DNA of 64,000 bases from Bacteroides mediterraneensis (GTDB lineage Bacteria; Bacteroidota; Bacteroidia; Bacteroidales; Bacteroidaceae), in NCBI RefSeq assembly GCF_025993685.1, contig NZ_DAJPEN010000001.1, positions 2,294,001 to 2,358,000 of the forward strand, in the 5' to 3' direction. Position 1 is the stretch's first letter. The number at the start of each line of letters is the position of its first letter. Shown piece by piece: positions 44,006-52,639 of this stretch. Below the pieces are notes generated by a model. The model worked only from the letters and a program-made list of their open reading frames with translations. It was not told the DNA's origin and made no database searches. The position numbers and the translations under genes were made by a program.

Positions 44006-46016
44006 TTTCCGTCAGTATTTGGTAAAGCAACGGCAGGTTCAGGTGCTTCCGCACATGGTCTGCCAGTTTGTTGTATTGTTCTTCCTTAAAAGCGGCATAA
44101 TCCAATGCCGGCTGTGTCAGTTTCTCTGCATAAGGTGCCAACAGCCACTCAATGACTGCCGGATTATCCAGTATCCCATGAATGTAGGAACCCGCACATT
44201 TCCGGTCTGCCACACAGCCGTCTGAAGTTCCATCCTCCAGATAAACCAATGGAGTCATTGTCTCTCCATCTACCGCCGAGGTACGTCCCATGTGGATTTC
44301 ATACCCCGTACAGTCCGGCGTACCGGATTCCAGGAAAGAAAAACGCACCTGCCGCGTCACTTTCTCCCCCTCCATGACCGTTTCCACCGGCAGCAATCCC
44401 AGCCCCGGCAACTGACAAACATCGCCTTCCACTCCGTCGGGATCAGCAATGCGTTGTCCCATCATCTGGTATCCGCCACAGATTCCCATGACGGTTGCCC
44501 CGTTGCGGCGGGCCCGAAGGATGGCCTGTGCCACCCCGTTACGGCGCAGTTCATACAAATCGCCGAGGGTGTTCTTGCTCCCCGGCAACAGGATGATATC
44601 GGCTTTCAGCAAATCGTCCACGTTGTTCGTATAGTACAGATTCACCCGCTCATCGTGCTCCAGCATATTGAAATCGGTAAAATTGGACAGGTGACGGAGC
44701 AAGACCACCGCCACATTGACCTTTCCCTGCACCGCTTTCCGCTGTTTCTGGGAAAGTTCCACCGAATCCTCTTCCTCGATGTAAATGTCCTGATAATAGG
44801 GTATCACGCCTAGTACCGGAATACCGCAAATCTCTTCCAGCATCTTCACGCCCGGCTCAAACAGACGGAGGTCGCCACGGAACTTATTGACGATGATGCC
44901 CTTGATGCGCTTGCGGTCTTCCGGAGTCTGCAGTGCCACCGAACCGTATGCACTGGCAAACACACCTCCCCGGTCGATATCGGCTACCAGAATCACATCG
45001 GCGTTAGCATGACGCGCCATGGGCAGATTCACCAAATCGGTATCCTTCAGGTTGAGTTCCGAGATGCTTCCGGCCCCCTCCATCACAATCGGATTGTAGC
45101 GGGCCGCCAGTCGGTCGAAAGCCTGATAGACTTCCTGACGCAACTCCTCACGCCCTTCGGTACGGAAATATTCATACGCACTCCGGTTGCCGATGGGTTT
45201 GCCGTTCAGCACCACCTGAGTAGTCCGGTCGGAAGTGGGTTTCAGCAACAAGGGATTCATATCGGTATGACACGGGATACCCGCCGCTTCAGCCTGCACC
45301 GCCTGTGCCCGACCAATCTCCAGTCCTTCGGGAGTGGCATACGAATTGAGCGCCATGTTCTGGGCCTTGAACGGAGCCGGATGATACCCGTCTTGCAAGA
45401 AAATACGGCACAAGGCCGCAGCCAGCACACTCTTCCCCACATCACTGCCCGTACCGGCCAACATGACCGGATGCAAGCGGGGAAGCGGCAAATCGATTTC
45501 CACCATTCCCCCGTAAGGAGGCAATGCCTGCATGGCATCTTCCAGTCTCACCTTTCCCGCATAAACCTGCGCAGCCACCAGCACCCCGCCATGCGCAAAA
45601 ATCAGCACCGGACCTGAGGTACGTTCCAAGTGGTCCAGAAAATCAGATACCCGGGCCAGCACGTCCATGAAAGACTCTCCGCCTGTAGTACGTACCCGCA
45701 GGTAATCCTGGTACCACTCCTGAATATGCGGGTCGGTGATTTCATCAAACCGCTGCATCTCCCACTCGCCCATGTGCATCTCTTTCAACCGGTCGTCACG
45801 TTCCGCATCCGGGAAGCCGCAATAGGCGGCCAGGCGCGTGCAACGGGACAACGGACTGGCATACACACGGGTAAAGCCGATGCCGGTGCGCCGGATGGCT
45901 TCCTTGCACACCGCCGCTTCTTCTTCAAACGAAGCCCGCAGAGGCACATCAGTCTGACCGTAACACGTACCGGAAGGCACATCGACCGAAGTATGTCGAA
46001 CCAAATATACTTTCAT
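43998..46016 (-). CDS. cobC-cbiP: Fused alpha-ribazole phosphatase / cobyric acid synthase (CobC-CbiP)
   Basis: One 672-residue ORF joining two cobalamin enzymes. Residues 1-175 are a histidine phosphatase (RHT at 7-9, ASPLSRCTRLA, EMHMGEWE, FAHGG at 140-144), as in CobC, which removes the phosphate from alpha-ribazole phosphate. From about 181 it is CbiP, an ATP-dependent amidase: GTGSDVGKS, APFKAQNMALNSYATP, EGAGSISELN, DIDRGGVFAS, and a C-terminal glutamine amidotransferase with Cys in GICGGYQMMG and His in YIHGILD. No frameshift or stop lies between the halves. An ATG at 45464 could start CbiP alone. It overlaps cobD by 8 bases. Confidence 0.95.
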   Translation of the reverse strand: MKVYLVRHTSVDVPSGTCYGQTDVPLRASFEEEAAVCKEAIRRTGIGFTRVYASPLSRCTRLAAYCGFPDAERDDRLKEMHMGEWEMQRFDEITDPHIQEWYQDYLRVRTTGGESFMDVLARVSDFLDHLERTSGPVLIFAHGGVLVAAQVYAGKVRLEDAMQALPPYGGMVEIDLPLPRLHPVMLAGTGSDVGKSVLAAALCRIFLQDGYHPAPFKAQNMALNSYATPEGLEIGRAQAVQAEAAGIPCHTDMNPLLLKPTSDRTTQVVLNGKPIGNRSAYEYFRTEGREELRQEVYQAFDRLAARYNPIVMEGAGSISELNLKDTDLVNLPMARHANADVILVADIDRGGVFASAYGSVALQTPEDRKRIKGIIVNKFRGDLRLFEPGVKMLEEICGIPVLGVIPYYQDIYIEEEDSVELSQKQRKAVQGKVNVAVVLLRHLSNFTDFNMLEHDERVNLYYTNNVDDLLKADIILLPGSKNTLGDLYELRRNGVAQAILRARRNGATVMGICGGYQMMGQRIADPDGVEGDVCQLPGLGLLPVETVMEGEKVTRQVRFSFLESGTPDCTGYEIHMGRTSAVDGETMTPLVYLEDGTSDGCVADRKCAGSYIHGILDNPAVIEWLLAPYAEKLTQPALDYAAFKEEQYNKLADHVRKHLNLPLLYQILTEND

Positions 46017-46029
46017 CTTCTATTCATCC

Positions 46030-46776
46030 TTAAAAATTATAAGTAACTGCCACCGCTCCCAACCAGCACACCAGCTCGCACAACAGGAAAAGGGCTCCGC
46101 AACAATCGCCGGTATATCCTCCCAGCCGACGCTTGAGCAAACACACCAATGCGGCAAAAAGTACACAGGGAAACAACAGCATCCCCCAATAGGCAGCAGG
46201 CAACAAACACAGAGGCAACAGTCCCCCTATCGCATTGGCTACCCACTCCGAAGTACTCATGCGGGTATAGACCACCTTGGCCTTACTTTCTTCCACCTTC
46301 CGGGCATAGGGCAGGAACACCAGCATGAAACTGCACACAAACTTGCAAAAAGGATCGGCCACCCACAACACCCAGGGAATCACCGGCACCGGCAAAGAAA
46401 CAAGCAAGGAAAACGACAACAGGTAATACAGAATCAGCCCCAGCACTCCGTAACTCCCGATGTGGGAATCCTTCATGATACGAAGAATCCCTTCCCGGTC
46501 GCGTCCTCCTCCAAAGCCGTCGAAAAAATCGGCCAATCCATCCTCATGCAGGGCACCCGTGAGGAAAAGACGGGCACACAATGCCAGCAACACCGCCACG
46601 GGAAGCGGAAACCACAGCGAAAAAAGCCAGAAAGCAAGGGCCATCACTCCACCCGTAAGCCATCCGCACAGGCTCCAGTAACTCACCACGTGCCGGAAAC
46701 ATTCGGAGGGAACGGAGCAAATCCGCCAGAAAGGCAGACGGGTGAAAAACATCAAAGCAGCCAACAGATTATGCAT
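46030..46776 (-). CDS. cobS: Adenosylcobinamide-GDP ribazoletransferase (cobalamin synthase)
   Basis: A 248-residue inner-membrane enzyme joining adenosylcobinamide-GDP with alpha-ribazole. The metal-binding motif ALHEDGLADFFDGFGGGRDREGIL and MKDSHIGSYGVLGLI are diagnostic; six or so membrane segments. The frame opens at a TTG (46812) and has an ATG at 46806, both inside cobT; I take the ATG at 46776 (MHNLLAALMFFTRLP), which fits the family N-terminus and leaves a 4-base gap after cobT. 13 bases separate it from the fusion gene. Confidence 0.94.
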   Translation of the reverse strand: MHNLLAALMFFTRLPFWRICSVPSECFRHVVSYWSLCGWLTGGVMALAFWLFSLWFPLPVAVLLALCARLFLTGALHEDGLADFFDGFGGGRDREGILRIMKDSHIGSYGVLGLILYYLLSFSLLVSLPVPVIPWVLWVADPFCKFVCSFMLVFLPYARKVEESKAKVVYTRMSTSEWVANAIGGLLPLCLLPAAYWGMLLFPCVLFAALVCLLKRRLGGYTGDCCGALFLLCELVCWLGAVAVTYNF

Positions 46777-46780
46777 ACGC

Positions 46781-47821
46781 TCAGAAATATTTGGTAATGG
46801 AAGCATGCGCAAAGTTGTCCATCTCGTTCAACATCCGCACGGCAGAATCAAGTATCGGATAGGCACAGACCGAACCGCTTCCTTCTCCCAAGCGCAATCC
46901 CAGGTTCAGCAACGGACGGGCATGCAGATAGTCCAACAGGAGTTTGTGGCCGCTCTCATCGCCCTGATGCCCGTACACGGCATACGAAAGCACTTCCGGA
47001 TACAGACGGGAGGCTGCCAGCATGCAGTTGGTCATGATAAATCCGTCCACCAGAATGACCATGCGCAGCTCGGCCGCACGCAGCATGCCGCCTACGGCCA
47101 TCATCATCTCATACCCTCCGAAACGGCACAGGATTTCTTCTACCGTATGGTCGCCGGAAAAATTTTGAAGGGCCTGCTGAAGCACCTTGAATTTACGGGT
47201 CATGGCTTCGCCATACAAACCACTACCGGCACCGACGCACTTTTCCAATGGGATTCCCGTCAGGCAGCTCATCCACATAGAGGAAGCGGAAGTGTTTCCC
47301 ACTCCCATCTCGCCAAAACTGAGGACGTTGCAACCAGCGTCCTTCACTCGGTCCACACATTGTGCACCTCGCTCCAGACACAAATCCATCTCTTCGGGAG
47401 TCATCGCATCGCCATACAGAAAATTGCGGGTACCCCGGCGCACCTTCATATTCACAATCCCTTTTTCATAAGGCAAGTCATAATCCACTCCGGCATCGAC
47501 TATCACCAGTCGGAAACCGTGCTGGCGACACAGGAAATTGATGCCTGCCCCTCCGTGAAGGAAATTACTGATTTGCTGCCAGGTAATTTCTTTAGGAGAT
47601 GCACTGACGCCTTCTTCCACAATGCCATGATCGGCTGCAAAAAGCAGGTTGTGCGGACATTTTAAGGAGGGTGACAAAGCCTGCTGTATCATACACACCT
47701 GCAAAGCCAGTTCTTCCAAACGCCCCAGAGAACCCTTGGGCTTCGTCAAGTTGTCAATCTTTTCACGGGCTGCCTGTTCCAGCTCCGGACAGGCTATAGG
47801 GGAAATAGTAAATTTACGCAT
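46781..47821 (-). CDS. cobT: Nicotinate-nucleotide--dimethylbenzimidazole phosphoribosyltransferase
   Basis: A 346-residue soluble enzyme that makes alpha-ribazole phosphate from the lower-ligand base. Recognised by KPKGSLGRLEELALQ, FAADHGIVEEGVSASP, GGAGINFLCRQ, FGEMGVGNTSASS, the catalytic-region GAGSGLYGEA and DGFIMTNCMLAA. Length is normal. It follows cobU by 3 bases and precedes cobS by 4. Which base it uses (dimethylbenzimidazole or adenine) cannot be read from the sequence. Confidence 0.97.
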   Translation of the reverse strand: MRKFTISPIACPELEQAAREKIDNLTKPKGSLGRLEELALQVCMIQQALSPSLKCPHNLLFAADHGIVEEGVSASPKEITWQQISNFLHGGAGINFLCRQHGFRLVIVDAGVDYDLPYEKGIVNMKVRRGTRNFLYGDAMTPEEMDLCLERGAQCVDRVKDAGCNVLSFGEMGVGNTSASSMWMSCLTGIPLEKCVGAGSGLYGEAMTRKFKVLQQALQNFSGDHTVEEILCRFGGYEMMMAVGGMLRAAELRMVILVDGFIMTNCMLAASRLYPEVLSYAVYGHQGDESGHKLLLDYLHARPLLNLGLRLGEGSGSVCAYPILDSAVRMLNEMDNFAHASITKYF

Positions 47822-47824
47822 GAT

Positions 47825-48334
47825 TTATCCTTTCACTTTAAGCGGAATGCCAGAAACCATCAGTACTACCTGGTCGGCTTTGGAAGCGATATATTGATTC
47901 ATCCAGCCCTGCAGGTCGGTAAACCGACGCTGCACCTCGTTGGGGGAAACGCCTCCCATTCCAATCTCATTGGTTACGAAGATAAACGTCGCCTCCTGCG
48001 CGGTAAAGCGGTCGAATTCCCGCTTCAAGGCCTCCAAGGCCAAGGCCACGTCCTGCTGCTCCACAAAATAATTGGTACACCAAAGCGTCACACAGTCGAT
48101 TACGGCTACCCGGCCGGTGATGTCGTGACGGCTCAGCTCCTTTTCTTCCTCGATGTTCGTCCATTCGGGACCACGATTCTGCTGATGACGTTCCACTCGC
48201 TTCCGAAATTCCTCATCCCAGATTTTCGCTGTGGCCACATACACCGGCGATGAGGTCAGTTCATGAGCCAGTCGTTCGGCATAACTGCTTTTTCCTGAGC
48301 GTTCACCGCCTGTAATCAATATAATCTTTTTCAT
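47825..48334 (-). CDS. cobU: Bifunctional adenosylcobinamide kinase / guanylyltransferase
   Basis: A 169-residue enzyme that phosphorylates adenosylcobinamide and transfers GMP to it. Walker A TGGERSGKSSYAE, the guanylylated His region (KRVERHQQNRGPEWTNIE), DCVTLWCTNYF and NEIGMGGVSPNEVQRRFTDLQGWMNQ. First gene of the cobalamin operon. The 150-base upstream gap holds a strong hairpin (48376-48443) and no recognisable B12 riboswitch, so the operon's control is unclear; transcripts may also read in from 48487-48900. Confidence 0.96.
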   Translation of the reverse strand: MKKIILITGGERSGKSSYAERLAHELTSSPVYVATAKIWDEEFRKRVERHQQNRGPEWTNIEEEKELSRHDITGRVAVIDCVTLWCTNYFVEQQDVALALEALKREFDRFTAQEATFIFVTNEIGMGGVSPNEVQRRFTDLQGWMNQYIASKADQVVLMVSGIPLKVKG

Positions 48335-48375
48335 ATCTTCCTTACTGTCGTTTGAGGCTTCCGGAGTATATAATA

Positions 48376-48443
48376 AAACTGTCTCAGGACAAATGCCGCA
48401 CTCCGTAGCCGGAATAACGCATCCGTTTGTCCTGAGACAGTTT
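48376..48443. terminator. Long perfect hairpin in front of cobU
   Basis: An 18-bp perfect inverted repeat, AAACTGTCTCAGGACAAA at 48376-48393 and its complement at 48426-48443, around a 32-base loop. On the minus strand TTTTATTATA follows, so it can end the transcript of 48487-48900. Its length and perfection also suit a tiny mobile-element remnant. Confidence 0.8.
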
Positions 48444-48452
48444 ACTTTCTTC

Positions 48453-48478
48453 TCACCGTACGCCGAAAAGCCGTACGT
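48453..48478 (-). other. Small imperfect hairpin after the DUF5606 gene
   Basis: CGTACGGC and GGCGTACG flank TTTTC with one mismatch, immediately after the stop at 48487. It may add to the stronger hairpin downstream. No T-tract follows. Confidence 0.45.
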
Positions 48479-48486
48479 ATTTCCGT

Positions 48487-48900
48487 TTATTCGGCCGCTT
48501 TTTCTGTTTCTACAAAATCTGTTTCTCCGTTTGAAACCAGCAGATTATACCACTGAATCAATTTCTTGATGTCGCTGGTATGTACACGGTCACGGTCGTA
48601 GTTCGGCAACACTTCTGCCATAAACGCATGCAACTCTTCTGCAGAAGCTTTCTTGTAGTCCAACGCAGTCACGTTACCGTTTTCTTTTTTCTTGACAGAT
48701 TCCAGCACTTCACTCAGAGGTACTTCCTCCGCATCTGTGTACATGGCGATATCGCCCAATGAAATCACTTTATCGCTGGCATAAACTGGAACTCTTTTCT
48801 TTTCTGCACTGACAGTTTCCACAATCAGCATATTCTTTGCCTGAGAAATCAGTTTGTACAAACCAGGTTTTCCAGAAATAGCTAAAATAGTCTTCAACAT
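48487..48900 (-). CDS. DUF5606-type Bacteroidota protein
   Basis: A 137-residue soluble protein starting MLKTILAISGKPGLYKLI, which I recognise as the DUF5606 family confined to Bacteroidota. The N-terminal 60 residues look like a small SH3-like barrel; the rest is helical and acidic. Function unknown. It is the last gene of the nusB-yajC-ybbR-coaE run, 69 bases after coaE. Hairpins follow it. Confidence 0.88.
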   Translation of the reverse strand: MLKTILAISGKPGLYKLISQAKNMLIVETVSAEKKRVPVYASDKVISLGDIAMYTDAEEVPLSEVLESVKKKENGNVTALDYKKASAEELHAFMAEVLPNYDRDRVHTSDIKKLIQWYNLLVSNGETDFVETEKAAE

Positions 48901-48969
48901 AGTCTTTTCTCTATAATTAAAATTTGATTACGAGTGACAAAAATACAACGGACGAACGACATACACAAA

Positions 48970-49575
48970 CTATCTGCCCGTTTTTCTACTGACAAGCCAT
49001 GCTTCCAATGCAGCAATTTGCATCTCCAACGACATTTTTTCATCATTAAAGAGAACATAGTCGGCTCTTCTTCTCTTTTCCTCGTCGTCCATCTGCGCGG
49101 CAATGCGTGCTTTTATCTGCTCTTCGGATGCTGAATCGCGAAGCATGGCCCGCTTTATACGCAAATCCAAAGGAGCATATACCATCACCACAAAATCTAC
49201 TGCTTTTTGGAAACCCGACTCAAACAAAATGGCACATTCCATCGCTACGACCTCTGCCCCACTGGCAGCCTGACGGTCCGCCCACGCAAGGAAGTCCTTG
49301 TACACACATGGATGAATAATTTGGTTGATATGTGCGGCATGCTCCGAAGAAGAGAACAAGTAATTAGCTACCAAAGGCTTGTTCAAGGTTCCATCCGCTC
49401 GATAAACCTCCGTGCCCAGCAAAGCCGAAAGCTCCTTCCGTATCTGAGGATGCGTCATAGTCAGCCGTTTGGCCTCCCGGTCAGTATCATACAACGGAAT
49501 CCCTTTCTGTTCCAACAGATGAGATATGTATGATTTTCCGCTACCAATTCCTCCTGTAATTCCAATCTTAATCAT
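48970..49575 (-). CDS. coaE: Dephospho-CoA kinase
   Basis: A 201-residue P-loop kinase for the last step of coenzyme A synthesis. Walker A GITGGIGSGKSYIS, the DTDREAKRL substrate motif, the lid region (RAMLRDSASEEQIKARIAAQM) with HP-type residues in IIHPCVY. The start overlaps the ybbR stop by four bases (ATGA), so it is translationally coupled. With panB at 12.5-13.3 kb this is the second CoA-pathway gene in the window, but not in the same operon. Confidence 0.96.
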   Translation of the reverse strand: MIKIGITGGIGSGKSYISHLLEQKGIPLYDTDREAKRLTMTHPQIRKELSALLGTEVYRADGTLNKPLVANYLFSSSEHAAHINQIIHPCVYKDFLAWADRQAASGAEVVAMECAILFESGFQKAVDFVVMVYAPLDLRIKRAMLRDSASEEQIKARIAAQMDDEEKRRRADYVLFNDEKMSLEMQIAALEAWLVSRKTGR

Positions 49576-50612
49576 TTTTCTGCTTTTCCTTTCATCTCAG
49601 GTTCTACCGTCTCCTGCTCTATCAGATAGTCTACTGATGACGGATTGATTCGAATATGCGTGGCTACCCCCGGATACCTTTTCAAAGTAAGAGTCAGTTT
49701 TTCTGATTTATTGCCTATTACGTCCGCATAAGATACTCCGACCAGAAAATCACGTGCTTTCACCGACTTAAAATTCTTCAAACCGACCTGAAAAGTGACT
49801 TGTACTTTTGACGGAAAGGTACGCAACACTTTCCCTTTCGGGAAACCAATGCCTACTACCGGAACCTCAAGGGTCTTCTCCGAATACATATCCACACATG
49901 CTATCACATCGACTGAAGAAGGTACAAACTTCACGCCATGCAATTTCTGTAAATTAAGGTGCTTCCGCAAGGTGTCTGTCACGTTCGTCCAATGAAAAGG
50001 CTGTGTATAAGCCGTCAGTACTGCATTCAATACACCTTGGGGGGCGTAAACCACTACCGAATCGGGAATCACACGAATCTCCGATACATAGTATTGTCTG
50101 CCGGCCGACACCTCCCCACCGATTGCCACCGGAACTTTTTTAGCTATTCCTTTTGAATAAATATAATCCAACGTATCCGGACGGACTGAAAGAAGCTGAG
50201 TGGAATTATTCAATTGGGCACTGATTTTCTTCAGAACTTCTTCCTGCGGAATTCGCACATAAGGCCCCTTTTCCTGATAATCCTCAAAATTAAATGTCAG
50301 CGGAAAGAACGTTCTTCCTAGCATATAATTCAGCAGAACCGTACCTCTGTCTTCCACTCTCACCCGAATCTCGTTAGGCAATTCAGAGGTCATTACCACC
50401 TCTTTGGGCACGTTTTTCAAACGAACGGGTATCTTAAATTCTGTCTGATAAATGTCGTTCATGGTTTGCAGAAACCAGAAACACAAGGACACGAAGACAA
50501 AAAACAGAAAAATCAGAAACTCCCTGCTCTTGGTACTGAGCAAGAAGTTCCTGATTTGTCGTACGAATATCAAGTAATATCTCTTTATGTTCTTTCTATC
50601 GAACATATCCAT
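49572..50612 (-). CDS. YbbR-domain membrane protein
   Basis: A protein of 346 residues with one N-terminal membrane helix (REFLIFLFFVFVSLCFWFLQ, about 32-51 from the ATG) and a long periplasmic part of repeated YbbR domains, all beta. In Firmicutes YbbR (CdaR) regulates the cyclic-di-AMP cyclase next door; no cyclase gene is adjacent here. The frame opens at a TTG (50618); the first ATG is 50612 and a second is 50606. Stop of yajC is 7 bases upstream. The order nusB-yajC-ybbR-coaE is typical for Bacteroidota. Confidence 0.9.
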   Translation of the reverse strand: MDMFDRKNIKRYYLIFVRQIRNFLLSTKSREFLIFLFFVFVSLCFWFLQTMNDIYQTEFKIPVRLKNVPKEVVMTSELPNEIRVRVEDRGTVLLNYMLGRTFFPLTFNFEDYQEKGPYVRIPQEEVLKKISAQLNNSTQLLSVRPDTLDYIYSKGIAKKVPVAIGGEVSAGRQYYVSEIRVIPDSVVVYAPQGVLNAVLTAYTQPFHWTNVTDTLRKHLNLQKLHGVKFVPSSVDVIACVDMYSEKTLEVPVVGIGFPKGKVLRTFPSKVQVTFQVGLKNFKSVKARDFLVGVSYADVIGNKSEKLTLTLKRYPGVATHIRINPSSVDYLIEQETVEPEMKGKAEK

Positions 50613-50618
50613 TGACAA

Positions 50619-50927
50619 TTATTTCGCAGGCTGTGCCTGTGCGTCTGCATAAATAGAGTTCTTATCGACTTTGATTTTTACACCAGCAGCTATTTCAACT
50701 ACAACTGTATTATCCTCTACTTCCTTGATTTTTCCATAAATTCCACCTGCAGTAACCACAGACTGACCCACTTCCAAGTTTTTGCGGAACTTAGCGATTT
50801 CTTTCTGCTTCTTGTTCTGGGGACGAATCATAAAGAAGTACATAATGGCAAAGATAGCCACCATCATAATAAGGAAAGAGTAATCCGCTCCTCCCTGAGC
50901 CTGTAAAACAACAGCTAACAAATTCAT
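50619..50927 (-). CDS. yajC: Preprotein translocase subunit YajC
   Basis: A 102-residue single-span membrane protein that associates with SecDF in the translocon. The membrane helix (FLIMMVAIFAIMYFFMI) is followed by the family motif RPQNKKQKEIAKFR and a small beta domain (VGQSVVTAGGIYGKIKEV). It lies 41 bases after nusB in the same operon. Confidence 0.96.
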   Translation of the reverse strand: MNLLAVVLQAQGGADYSFLIMMVAIFAIMYFFMIRPQNKKQKEIAKFRKNLEVGQSVVTAGGIYGKIKEVEDNTVVVEIAAGVKIKVDKNSIYADAQAQPAK

Positions 50928-50968
50928 ACGTTTTCTCGGTTTAGATTAATAATAGCCTGACAAATATA

Positions 50969-51895
50969 TTAGTTTTTAGTCAGCTTATTTTCCTTTTTTA
51001 ATTGATTAACAATCCCATCCAATGTACCATTGATGAATCCACCACTCTTTGGAGTGCTATACAGCTTGGCGATTTCCACATATTCATTCAAAGACACATT
51101 TACCGGAATATTCGGGAAGCTCAAAATCTCAGCCAAGGCAATCTGCATAATAACCACATCCATCACTGCCACACGGTCCAAATCCCAGTTCTTTGAGTTT
51201 TCACTAATCAGGTGACGGTAATAGTCGGCGTTCAAGATGGCACGACGGAACAAACGGCGGGCAAAATCCTGATCTTCCTCGTCCTTGAATTCCGGAAGAA
51301 GCTCTTGCTTTTCCCCATTCTCTGGATTGAAACGCTTGATGGTTTTCAAGACGAATGTATCGACGATTTCCTTATCATCGTTCCAATACAGACTTTGGTC
51401 TTCCAACACTTCGTCGAGCGCTGCATTATTAAAGATAATTTTCTTGTAAAGTTTTCTCCAAAGCTCGCGATCTTCATCATAAGAAGAAGTCTCGCTGGCC
51501 ATATATTCCTTATATATATCGCTCTGCATGATCTGTTCACACAGATTTTTAATAAAATCACCTTCATTTTCCCAAGTCTTCTTCTGAGACGCAGAAAAAG
51601 CATTCAGCTGCTTATTGACTTCCAGCTGCGCAATGAAACGATTTTCCACAAACTTCATGTTGGGAGATAAATCTTCTTTGGTAGGAACTAACTTGTTTTT
51701 TGCTGCATCCAGCCGCTTGCTGGCATACTTCGTTACCTCTACCATTAAAAGCAAAAGATAGTTGTATAAATCATACGCTTTGGACAGGCTGAAGAACAAC
51801 TCCTTTTCTGCAGTATCCAAATTTTTACCACCGTTCTGATAATACGCATAGATTATCTGAACTATCTTCAGACGGATAAGAACTCTGTTGATCAT
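50969..51895 (-). CDS. nusB: Transcription antitermination factor NusB (long form)
   Basis: A 308-residue protein, about twice the size of E. coli NusB (139 aa), as is usual in Bacteroidota: a divergent N-terminal half (MINRVLIRLKIVQIIYAYYQNGG) and the recognisable NusB fold at the C-terminus (FARRLFRRAILN, DRVAVMDVVIMQIALAEIL, PVNVSLNEYVEIAKLYSTPKSGGFINGTLDGI). NusB with S10 binds boxA of rRNA transcripts. First gene of its operon; -7 box at 51928-51935. Confidence 0.94.
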   Translation of the reverse strand: MINRVLIRLKIVQIIYAYYQNGGKNLDTAEKELFFSLSKAYDLYNYLLLLMVEVTKYASKRLDAAKNKLVPTKEDLSPNMKFVENRFIAQLEVNKQLNAFSASQKKTWENEGDFIKNLCEQIMQSDIYKEYMASETSSYDEDRELWRKLYKKIIFNNAALDEVLEDQSLYWNDDKEIVDTFVLKTIKRFNPENGEKQELLPEFKDEEDQDFARRLFRRAILNADYYRHLISENSKNWDLDRVAVMDVVIMQIALAEILSFPNIPVNVSLNEYVEIAKLYSTPKSGGFINGTLDGIVNQLKKENKLTKN

Positions 51896-51927
51896 AATAT
51901 ATAAACAAAACTACATTTTTAGGTGTG

Positions 51928-51935
51928 CAAAAATA
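51928..51935 (-). promoter_or_regulatory. -7 box for the nusB operon
   Basis: The minus strand reads TATTTTTG, 32 bases before the ATG at 51895. Confidence 0.6.
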
Positions 51936-52076
51936 AGCAAATTTCTTTTATCCCCCACCATGACGCACCATATTTTTTCTTTTTTTCAGAGATTCGACAT
52001 TTTTTCTCCGTTCTCTCTTGCCACATTGCAAAAAAATATTCAAATTTGAGCGCATTTTTATTAGTAACAGTGAGTT

Positions 52077-52451
52077 ATGGAAGAACTGAAGAAGAAAAGT
52101 ACAACTATTGAAAACGACAAAGAAATCGTATTCTCCAAAGCCATCAAAGCAGGAAAGCGTATTTACTACCTGGATGTAAAGAAAAACAGAAAAGAGGAAA
52201 TGTTCATTGCGATTACAGAAAGCAAGAAAGTGGTTTCGCTTGACAAAGACGACCCTCAGGTGAATTTTGAAAAGCACAAAATATTCTTATATAAAGAAGA
52301 TTTTGAAAAGTTCATGCACGGTCTGCAGCAAGCTATCGACTTTATTGGACATGAACAAGGCGAGCTGACCGCTGAAGGCCATGCAGAAACGCCAAAAACT
52401 GAAGAGGAGCCACAGCAATCGGGAGAAATCAAAATCGACATTGACTTCTAA
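52077..52451 (+). CDS. PUR-like nucleic-acid-binding protein (DUF3276)
   Basis: A 124-residue protein with one PUR repeat: EIVFSKAIKAGKRIYYLDVKKNRK, then MFIAITESKK and the helix KEDFEKFMHGLQQAIDFI. Bacteroidota PUR-alpha homologues of this type bind single-stranded nucleic acid. The C-terminal 35 residues are acidic and low-complexity. It is divergent from nusB with about 180 bases between. It may be co-regulated with the ribosomal genes that follow, but rplY has its own promoter. Confidence 0.9.
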   Translation: MEELKKKSTTIENDKEIVFSKAIKAGKRIYYLDVKKNRKEEMFIAITESKKVVSLDKDDPQVNFEKHKIFLYKEDFEKFMHGLQQAIDFIGHEQGELTAEGHAETPKTEEEPQQSGEIKIDIDF

Positions 52452-52506
52452 AAAAGGTTCAGCGAATCAATTTACAGCTGAATCACAGGATTTTATTGAG
52501 GGGAAT

Positions 52507-52537
52507 TTTGGAATATCAAAAAAAATACATACCTTTG
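52507..52537 (+). promoter_or_regulatory. rplY promoter (-33/-7)
   Basis: TTTG at 52507-52510, a 19-base spacer and TACCTTTG at 52530-52537: a near-ideal Bacteroides promoter giving a leader of about 95 nt. Confidence 0.88.
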
Positions 52538-52554
52538 CGCCGCTTTTTCAAGCT

Positions 52555-52582
52555 CATCGTGTGATATACCACATCGTGTGAT
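52555..52582 (+). repeat. Direct repeat in the rplY leader
   Basis: CATCGTGTGAT occurs at 52555-52565 and again at 52572-52582, period 17, inside the untranslated leader. It also contains the palindrome CACATCGTGTG. It may be a structure for leader control. Confidence 0.6.
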
Positions 52583-52639
52583 GGCGAATTAAGCAAAGAA
52601 AATCAACTTAATTTAGAGTAACACAAAATTTTTTAGAAA

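Noticed and set aside
43998..46016. Frameshift or assembly join creating the CobC-CbiP fusion
   Set aside because: The frame is continuous, both domains are intact and the gene overlaps its neighbour in the normal way; only re-sequencing could overturn this.
48335..48486. Cobalamin riboswitch upstream of cobU
   Set aside because: The region is too short once the hairpin is removed, and no B12-box-like conserved segment is visible.
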